A stretch of DNA of 19,771 nt, taken from the NCBI GenBank assembly GCA_044450785.1, contig JBIOJM010000178.1:1-19771 (forward strand), in the 5' to 3' direction. Positions 16,201 through 19,771 of the stretch are shown piece after piece. Position numbers and translations under genes: made by a program. The notes below the pieces were generated by a model. It was not told the DNA's origin. It saw only the letters and a list, made by a program, of their open reading frames with translations, and did no database searches. The stretch comes from JBIOJM01 sp044450785. GTDB taxonomy: Bacteria; Planctomycetota; Planctomycetia; Isosphaerales; Isosphaeraceae. The stretch's first letter is position 1. Every line of letters begins with the position of its first letter.

Positions 16201-17721
16201 GGCCGCCGCCAGCGCCGCTGAGCGCGCGTCGTGAAGCCCGCCGGCAAACACAAGGCTCACTTCCTCGGCGGGAATTCCGCGATCGACCGCCTCGCCCACC
16301 ACGGTGACCGCCTGTTCCCAGAGGACGAAGCTCGACCGGGGCCCTACGTGCCCGCCGCACTCGCGACCCTCGAGGACGAAGCGTCGGGAACCGTCGCGGA
16401 GATACTGCTCGAGCAAGCCCGGTGACGGGACGTGCAAGTAGGTCACAATCCCCTCGCGCTCCAGGCCGGCCGCCTGGTCGGGGCGTCCGCCGGCGATCAG
16501 GGCAAACGGCGGCCGGACATCACGGACCGCGGCCAGTTGCTCGGCACGCAGGTCCGGGGGCACGAAGCCCAGGATGCCCACGCCCCACGGCACCCCCGCG
16601 AGCTGGGCGGCGGCGGCGCGTAACATGGTTCGGGCCTCTTCCTCGCGGAGCAGCGCCAGGGCGAGGAATGGCAAGCCCCCGCCTTGCGCCACCGCCTTGG
16701 CGAAGCCAGCCACGTCGCTGACGCGTGTCATCGGTCCCTGAAGGATCGGGTAGCGAGTGCCATGAGCGCGGGCCAGGGGCGACGCTTCCGCCAGCGGGCA
16801 GGCTGCCCGCGCGGCCGCGATCCCCTCCGAGATCGCGCACTCGAAAGCCTGGACGATCCCGCCGGCCGTCACGTACTTGCGGGCCAGACGGTCCGCCAAG
16901 GCCGCGTCCTGACCGACCGGCGGGCATTGGCCATCCCGCCAGCCGACGTCGTCGCGCATGGCGGCCTCCCAGGCCGGGCCTCCGATGCCGGCGGCCTGCT
17001 TGAGACGTGCCAGTGCGTCGGCGCCCGGGAGGGCAAAAATCCGGACCGCCGGTCCCGACGTCGGCCCGACGACCGTCGTCTCACTGCCGTCGCAGCGGGC
17101 GATCCGCTCGCGCCACTCCAGACCCAGTGGTGATTCACGGGCGAGGAGCAGGGCCCCCTCCAGCACGACGCCCGCCGCTCCCGCCGCGATGCACCCCGCC
17201 GCGACGTTCGGCCCGATTCCCCCCCGCACCCACACCGGCGGACCGCCGTCGGCGAGTACTCCCTGCAACAGGACGAAGGAAGACTCCGCTCCAACCTGGC
17301 CACCCGCTTCGTGTCCCGACACAATCATCGCCGGAAACCCGGCCCTGATCGCGCGCCGCGCATCACCTCGAGTCGTCACTTCACCGACTGCCAGCCAGCC
17401 TGAGTCGCGAATCGACCGAACCGCCGCCGCAAGCAGCTCCTCGTCGACGCCGCCCACGGGGACGCAGACCACCCTCAGGCCGGCAATGTCCGACGTAACT
17501 GTGCATCCAGCCAGAATTTCCTTGGCCGGCAGGAATACCCCAAAGGGACTCGCGGTCAACCTGGCAACTCGAGCAAGTTGCTCGACTGCCTCGCCCCTTG
17601 AATCTGTACAGAAGTCGATTATTCCGAGAGCGGACGCTCGACAAGCTGCGGCTACAATACCAATCCCTTCAACACCTTTTGGTGCCAGGGCCAGAATGCG
17701 TGGTAGGGTTTGGCTTGTCAC
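10279..17721 (-). CDS. PUFA-synthase-like protein 1: ER-like, ER, KS, AT, ACP, KR
   Basis: A 2480-residue iterative type I synthase. (a) Residues 1-300 and about 305-600 are tandem FMN TIM-barrel domains of nitronate monooxygenase/PfaD type. The second has RYPILQGPM and the catalytic-type His458 in ECGGHVG; the first has Gln142 in EAGGQVG. (b) KS, 688-1115: C881 in VDAACGSS, His in EAHGTG and in GHTKCAAG. (c) AT, about 1260-1580: PGQGAQ, S1360 in GHSFGE, His in SAFHT. (d) Low-complexity Pro/Ser/Arg linkers flank a helix at 1719-1740. (e) One ACP, about 1825-1905, S1868 in LGIDSIKRVEIL, a motif typical of PUFA-synthase ACPs. (f) KR, about 1945-2450: GGARGI at 2192-2197, SSIAG and YAAAN catalytic regions. 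Known PUFA synthases carry several tandem ACPs and a separate ER. The start is GTG at 17721 with an upstream GGGAG. First gene of the operon. Confidence 0.93.
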   Translation of the reverse strand: MTSQTLPRILALAPKGVEGIGIVAAACRASALGIIDFCTDSRGEAVEQLARVARLTASPFGVFLPAKEILAGCTVTSDIAGLRVVCVPVGGVDEELLAAAVRSIRDSGWLAVGEVTTRGDARRAIRAGFPAMIVSGHEAGGQVGAESSFVLLQGVLADGGPPVWVRGGIGPNVAAGCIAAGAAGVVLEGALLLARESPLGLEWRERIARCDGSETTVVGPTSGPAVRIFALPGADALARLKQAAGIGGPAWEAAMRDDVGWRDGQCPPVGQDAALADRLARKYVTAGGIVQAFECAISEGIAAARAACPLAEASPLARAHGTRYPILQGPMTRVSDVAGFAKAVAQGGGLPFLALALLREEEARTMLRAAAAQLAGVPWGVGILGFVPPDLRAEQLAAVRDVRPPFALIAGGRPDQAAGLEREGIVTYLHVPSPGLLEQYLRDGSRRFVLEGRECGGHVGPRSSFVLWEQAVTVVGEAVDRGIPAEEVSLVFAGGLHDARSAALAAALAGPLAARGVKLGLLAGTAYLFTQEVVATGAIVPRFQDEVLRCGETVLLESGPGHQVRVSRTPFAARFEEERKRLVAEGRPAEEIRAALEGLNAGRLRVATKGIDRSQGAGSPLVSVSDEYQATHGLYMLGQIAALRSRTTTIAELHRELCTESTALLAHTLPEHGPSNGVPGSPPRPSEIAIIGMAAVFPGAATAAEFWSNTLRGVDAITEVPPDRWDWRLYYDPDPKAPDKIVSKWGGFLPDVPFDPLRYGMPPSSLPSIEPAQLIALEVVRKALADAGYADRPFPREQTSVVLGMGGGAAQLAMGFAFRSYLPMLDMVLPGAGKQAIESCKGLLPEWTEDSFPGFLLNVTAGRIANRLNLGGSSYTVDAACGSSLAAAALAVRELESGGSDLVILGGVDTVQNPFTYLAFSKTQAFSPRGRCRPFDAGADGIVISEGVAALVLKRLADAERDGDRIYAVIKGVGASSDGRARGLTAPVVEGQTRALERAYSRAGVSPATVGYVEAHGTGTALGDVVEIEALGRLFREAGAPARGCVVGSVKSLIGHTKCAAGLAGLINASLSLYHKVIPPTIGIETPNPKLDLHDGPFRLCTQTQPWLHAHSDRPRRAGVSAFGFGGTNFHAVLEAYDRNLAALPESTLRDWPVELLVWQAEGPGELVEQLDDLARALDSGARPSLVDLSNALIRARRVCTSRPGVNRQAALAILAGTHEDLRDKLLLARTAIAEGSTTIDDPRGVVFQAKAAWAGQPVAFIFPGQGAQSPGMLRELAIVFPEVRGAFEEFDRAPGAASGQTLGPLVFPPPAYNEAAREEARQALMETDVAQPAVGAACVGMLRLLRSLGCEPDLVGGHSFGELVALHAAGVLSAPDLAELASSRGRFMREAGRGVSGAMAALLAGPDEIERLIGEVPGVQVANWNGPRQTVIAGPSASVKEALDLATARGIHGRALPVSSAFHTPHVAAARDRLGELAAQLLRHSPDRPVYSNLDAAPHPADPRAIAARLGDHLASPVRFADMIEAMHRGGARVFVEVGPGSILTPLVETILEDRPHLAVACDAPGSSGLSAWLRAVAHLVVAGVPLELERITRGRSQRVLDLQHLPSDPDPEPRAPSAWLVNGSRARPIGDPEPKRLGQAADRPLPQPEPVSRSSPLPNGPTAGQSAAKGPAGERTSGARAVSPRSLPGRNGNGNRNNHDPITSSSTSSKPPDRVIESFQQTMQAFLEVQKSTMLAYLTGRGSPGSPEPPLFRAEPEARSRDDASARAADSLSWKPRRAEAEADRISTREGREATAVRTEPSDAAGSPAAYQASGLDSATASEAGAAPDRAAITARLIETVRDRTGYPIETLGLDLDMEADLGIDSIKRVEILGKLRDAFPSLKGLSDSAETMDALTGARTLGMIVNRMTTLAQSSGGRLDGSAGSLAPSGGAAPVGNGKPQHATHRRLLEAVEAPLPLDRLGLMPGGRIVITDDGRGVAGNLADRLEATGVPVERIGGDQESVDWTSPSAIDSLLCRLRSRGPLAGIIHALPLRETRAGERNEIDWSGRVGDELKGLFLLAKATAADLENAARAGGSCLIAATALGGRFASAGCASLEFFPGHGGIAGLVKTLAREWPSVRCRVVDFAPGDPIETVAGRLADEVWVSDGWAEVGYSEDLRIRLRTITSPLPHVAAAIELKPGEPVLISGGARGITALVAAELARTWRATLLIVGTTPLPGGSESADTVGLQGEAEIKAALHARLRHEGRQGNPAQIETVYQALRRAREVRANLEILREAGATVAYAEADVNDPKALARVLDGWRARHGEPVGLIHGAGLIKDKLIRHKTVESFDRVLETKLHGALNLIRLARPDALKFTVLFSSIAGRFGNVGQSDYAAANEILNKLAHWLNRRWPGRVLSVIWGPWSGVGMVSQLESHLGRRGLGMISPEEGPSLLIDELRHGRKADVEVIYAGDLGTLEQPIAHQPALESLEAVR

Positions 17722-17730
17722 CGTTGCATA

Positions 17731-17735
17731 CTCCC
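17731..17735 (-). promoter_or_regulatory. Ribosome binding site supporting the GTG start of synthase 1
   Basis: On the minus strand GGGAG precedes GTG (17719-17721) with a 9-nt spacer. An ATG in between, out of frame, gives only a three-codon peptide. This supports the GTG start. Confidence 0.55.
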
Positions 17736-17977
17736 GGGGTGCCGTAACCTGATGGAAATATAACTGACGGAAGCGGAAGACGACGATCGAGTGAGCCTGG
17801 ATAACCTGGTTAGAGATTTATACCAACCTTGCGCGAGCTGGGGAAAGCCCGGGAAAGGGGGGGCATCTGGGTTGCGTCGAATCTGCGGATGAGCTTTCTG
17901 GCGAAACATGGTAGAGTCGCCGCGTGATTGGAGCTGTTGCCAAGGATTGCTGTGGCTTCTACGAGCCCCTCTTGGGG

Positions 17978-17982
17978 GGAGG
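17978..17982 (+). promoter_or_regulatory. Strong ribosome binding site for the exported protein gene
   Basis: GGAGG within a G-rich run is followed by a 5-nt spacer and ATG at 17988. It sets the start there rather than at the in-frame ATG at 17928, which lacks such a site. Confidence 0.6.
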
Positions 17983-17987
17983 AATGC

Positions 17988-18977
17988 ATGGCGGCGGGCG
18001 AAGGACGGATTGATGGACCGCGGCGAGTTTTTTTGGCTTGCGCAACTCTGATGCCGTTCTTGGTCATGGCCGGTGAGTGCGCCGGCTCGGTGCCCGGGAT
18101 GGCGATGCTCGTTGCGCACGGGGTGGAGTGGAGCCAGCCCCGTCTAGTATACCTCCAACCCGGCATGCTTGTAACGGACAAGCCGCCGACGGGTTGGAGC
18201 CATATGGTGGTCAAGTCAATCCCTCGTCTGGCCTCAGGCGATCAGGGGACTCTACCGGCGGGCTCATCGAAGACAGCGGCTTACTTCCGGACCGTCATCC
18301 TCGCGAACGTCAAACCCGTCGACGTGGATGAGAAGGATTTCGAGCTGGTGCAGATCGGCCTGGGCATGTGCGTTCCCCAAGACGAGGATCACGACATGGT
18401 CGTCGCCGCGGACCGCCTTGACGCGCTGGGTCTCCACCTCACGACTGTCCAGCGGCTGGTGCTCGACGCCGCCGAGTCAGAGATGGCGGAAGGCCGAATC
18501 ATCGCCCGGACGCCGACCTTTGCCTTGTTTCGATCCCCGGCTACCGTGGTCGTCGCCGGCAACGAGCACCGCAGGGTGAACCTGTGCTATGCCTTCTGCG
18601 TTGAGCGCAGCACGGGCAAGCTGGAGGTGGCCGTCTGGACGATGTCGACGGATACAAAACTGCAGAAGGCCCCGTCCGCCCTGGTCAGGCTGGGCGCGAA
18701 TCCCCACTTCGACTGCCAGCTTGACGTGCGGGCGAAGCGGATTCTGGGAACGGTCCCCTATTCTTGGTCGTTCGCGCTCAGGACTCTACCTCCGGGCCGT
18801 TCGCTTCGGGTGCCGCCCTCGCTCGGCGACCTGATTGCCACGACCGGCCGCCATCCGGCTGAGGCTGATCCCGAGGAGCTCGAACGTCTGCTCATGAAGA
18901 CCCTGTCCACCTCCCCTGACGTTGACGGAGCCGTGCGCCGGACGGCGATCCCGCCGCCCTATCGGAAGCCCGGATAG
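17988..18977 (+). CDS. Unrecognised exported protein
   Basis: From the ATG at 17988 this is a 329-residue protein; an in-frame ATG 20 codons upstream (17928) is rejected because the GGAGG at 17978 and a proper signal peptide both favour 17988. The N-terminus has a basic stretch ending PRRV, a hydrophobic core (FLACATLMPFLVMAG) and a possible cleavage after CAG, fitting a Sec signal peptide; there is no clean lipobox. The mature part has a few Cys (GMCVPQ, NLCYAFC, HFDCQ) that could form disulfides, alternating beta-like segments such as VNLCYAFCVERSTGKLEVAVWTM split by charged loops, and a Pro-rich end. I recognise no domain or catalytic motif. It is divergent from the synthase operon and may share its control region, but nothing ties it to that pathway. 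Confidence 0.75.
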   Translation: MAAGEGRIDGPRRVFLACATLMPFLVMAGECAGSVPGMAMLVAHGVEWSQPRLVYLQPGMLVTDKPPTGWSHMVVKSIPRLASGDQGTLPAGSSKTAAYFRTVILANVKPVDVDEKDFELVQIGLGMCVPQDEDHDMVVAADRLDALGLHLTTVQRLVLDAAESEMAEGRIIARTPTFALFRSPATVVVAGNEHRRVNLCYAFCVERSTGKLEVAVWTMSTDTKLQKAPSALVRLGANPHFDCQLDVRAKRILGTVPYSWSFALRTLPPGRSLRVPPSLGDLIATTGRHPAEADPEELERLLMKTLSTSPDVDGAVRRTAIPPPYRKPG

Positions 18978-19026
18978 TCGCGCTGACGGCCGAGGTTGCT
19001 CAAAGCGCCGCGACGACGCGGTGTAG

Positions 19027-19063
19027 GGTGGGTCGAACGGCGTTCCACGCCGTGAGGCCCACC
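19027..19063. repeat. Intergenic palindrome (REP-like)
   Basis: GGTGGG (19027-19032) pairs with CCCACC (19058-19063), and inside it ACGGCGT (19037-19043) pairs with ACGCCGT (19047-19053) around a 3-nt loop, with a 4-nt internal loop on each side. It lies between the exported protein gene and a frame on the other strand. It looks like a dispersed intergenic hairpin of a type common in planctomycete genomes. With no T-run it is not a classical terminator, though it could stabilise mRNA ends. Confidence 0.6.
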
Positions 19064-19080
19064 ATGTGGCACTCTCACTC

Positions 19081-19771
19081 TCACGGCGACCGCGGTCGAT
19101 GCGGCCGAAGAATCTCAGCCGCCCTCCGCGACGACGCCAGAGTATTCCGGATTAACTCCCCGGCCGGCGTATTGCCCGCGTTCAGGATTTGCTGGATCCC
19201 GCGCTCCAGCTCCCTCGTCACCACTTCGCGGTGCCGCCGCCGCCGCCTCTCGCGCTTCGACAACGGAGCCCGCAGGATCTCCCCGGCCGCCCGGTCGCCC
19301 AAACCACAGTCCCGAGACCTGGCTTTTGAGATTTGAGATTCGAGGATTGAGATTTGCGATTCCTGATTCAGGTCTGGCTCTTCTCCCTCGGCTCTCCCGG
19401 GCTGTTCTTCCCGCTTGTCAAGTCCCGAATCGACGCCAGAATTCGCCGCATCTCCAACAGGATCTTTATTTTGTATCGTGATCACATTTTCGTCGACTTT
19501 GGCTTCGTTCGTCTCATTTTCGCTGTTTTCCCCCTGAGGCGGGCTCATCCGATCGTCGCCGTCCGCCACCGCGTCCGCATTGCTCACGTCGCGTGAGGGA
19601 CCGCGCGGAGATAAGTCAGCGAATGCGACGTCGGACGGATTGCGAATCCGTCCTACAAGATTTTGCGTTAATTCACGCGCGATGCCTGTGTTTCCCGCCG
19701 CGTCGCCGGTACCCGCATCAAGCTCCGAGGCCGCCAGCGGGGTGATACCGTCCGAAAGGGCGACACTGGCC
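19081..19771 (-). CDS. Unrecognised reading frame, 5'-partial at the right window edge
   Basis: The minus-strand frame ending at 19081 stays open to the window edge, about 230 codons without a stop. A GTG at 19587 is only an internal candidate start, and the true start may lie beyond the window. The product is hydrophilic and acidic in the middle (QGENSENETNEAKVDENV, GRAEGEEPDLNQE) and strongly basic near the end (SKRERRRRRHREVVTREL), followed by a possible helix ELERGIQQILNAGNTPAGELI. A basic C-terminal segment after an acidic disordered region could bind nucleic acid, but I do not recognise the family. Codon third positions are less GC-rich than in the neighbouring genes. Two intergenic-type repeats fall in frame (19633-19653 and 19326-19369), so part of it may be non-coding or a coding frame invaded by repeats. 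Confidence 0.45.
   Translation of the reverse strand, partial: ASVALSDGITPLAASELDAGTGDAAGNTGIARELTQNLVGRIRNPSDVAFADLSPRGPSRDVSNADAVADGDDRMSPPQGENSENETNEAKVDENVITIQNKDPVGDAANSGVDSGLDKREEQPGRAEGEEPDLNQESQISILESQISKARSRDCGLGDRAAGEILRAPLSKRERRRRRHREVVTRELERGIQQILNAGNTPAGELIRNTLASSRRAAEILRPHRPRSP
19326..19369. repeat. Degenerate GAGATT-type short repeats
   Basis: Imperfect copies of TTGAGATT, GAGGATT, GAGATT, GCGATT and CTGATT follow each other. On the minus strand they give the repeated peptide SQISILESQIS. Such simple-sequence tracts are usually intergenic, and here the tract lies inside an open frame. Confidence 0.5.
19633..19653. repeat. Perfect 9-bp palindrome, GGACGGATT / AATCCGTCC
   Basis: Two 9-bp arms (19633-19641 and 19645-19653) flank a 3-nt GCG loop, followed by TACAAG. 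I recall palindromes of this general form as dispersed repeats in planctomycete genomes. It lies in frame inside the partial minus-strand reading frame and is translated there as GRIRNPS. Confidence 0.65.

Larger units (their letters stand above)
17722..17987. promoter_or_regulatory. Divergent intergenic control region
   Basis: This is the only sizeable gap upstream of the six-gene minus-strand operon and also precedes the plus-strand exported protein gene, so promoters for both should lie here. On the minus strand an AT-rich TATATT occurs near 17756-17762, about 40 nt before the GTG, but no good -35 box sits at the right distance. A second AT-rich patch lies at 17813-17822. No operator, riboswitch or regulator gene is apparent. 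Confidence 0.4.

Noticed and set aside
17928..17987. Upstream ATG at 17928 for the exported protein
   Set aside because: It lacks a good ribosome site and would bury the signal peptide behind 20 extra residues; GGAGG before 17988 is better.

Overview
The window is about 67% GC by eye. Its gene content suggests a planctomycete, probably of the Isosphaera/Gemmata group. I base this on a phage-type P-loop ATPase of a kind I recognise from planctomycete mobile elements, a PUFA-synthase-like polyketide synthase cluster of a kind reported from Planctomycetes, and short intergenic palindromes of a style seen in such genomes. The taxonomic call is inference only. I saw no tRNA, rRNA, CRISPR array or complete insertion sequence.

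Layout. (1) 1-2549, plus strand: remains of a phage-like element. A 5'-truncated terminase large subunit has lost its ATPase core in frame. It overlaps (ATGA) a primase/helicase-like P-loop ATPase. A 9-bp tandem repeat begins at that gene's stop codon. (2) 2721-17721, minus strand: a tightly packed six-gene operon, transcribed right to left. Its order is a 2480-aa synthase, a 1596-aa synthase, a stand-alone acyl carrier protein, an alpha/beta hydrolase, a short-chain dehydrogenase and a zinc-ribbon methyltransferase. Most junctions overlap by ATGA or GTGA. (3) 17722-17987: the only sizeable gap upstream of the operon, a divergent control region. (4) 17988-18977, plus strand: an unrecognised exported protein. 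(5) 18978-19771: a palindromic repeat, then a minus-strand reading frame that runs off the right edge and contains two intergenic-type repeats.

How the operon works together (inference from domains). The two large proteins together carry the kinds of activity found in PfaA-E polyunsaturated fatty acid synthases, but distributed differently. Protein 1 is ER-like(degenerate)-ER(PfaD type)-KS-AT-ACP-KR. Protein 2 is KS-like(degenerate)-AT-DH-PPTase-like(degenerate). With working ER, KS, AT, ACP, KR and DH, the pair could iteratively build a reduced or partly reduced long acyl chain. The hydrolase could release it, and the dehydrogenase and methyltransferase could tailor it; the separate ACP could hold a starter or intermediate. 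The product is unknown.

The most interesting points are the three pseudo-enzyme domains in the synthase. They are a KS with its active-site Cys changed to Arg and about 63 residues missing before it, a PPTase-like domain lacking its three expected metal-binding acidic residues, and a first ER domain with its catalytic His changed to Gln. A helix motif shared by both synthases and the in-frame deletion in the terminase also stand out.
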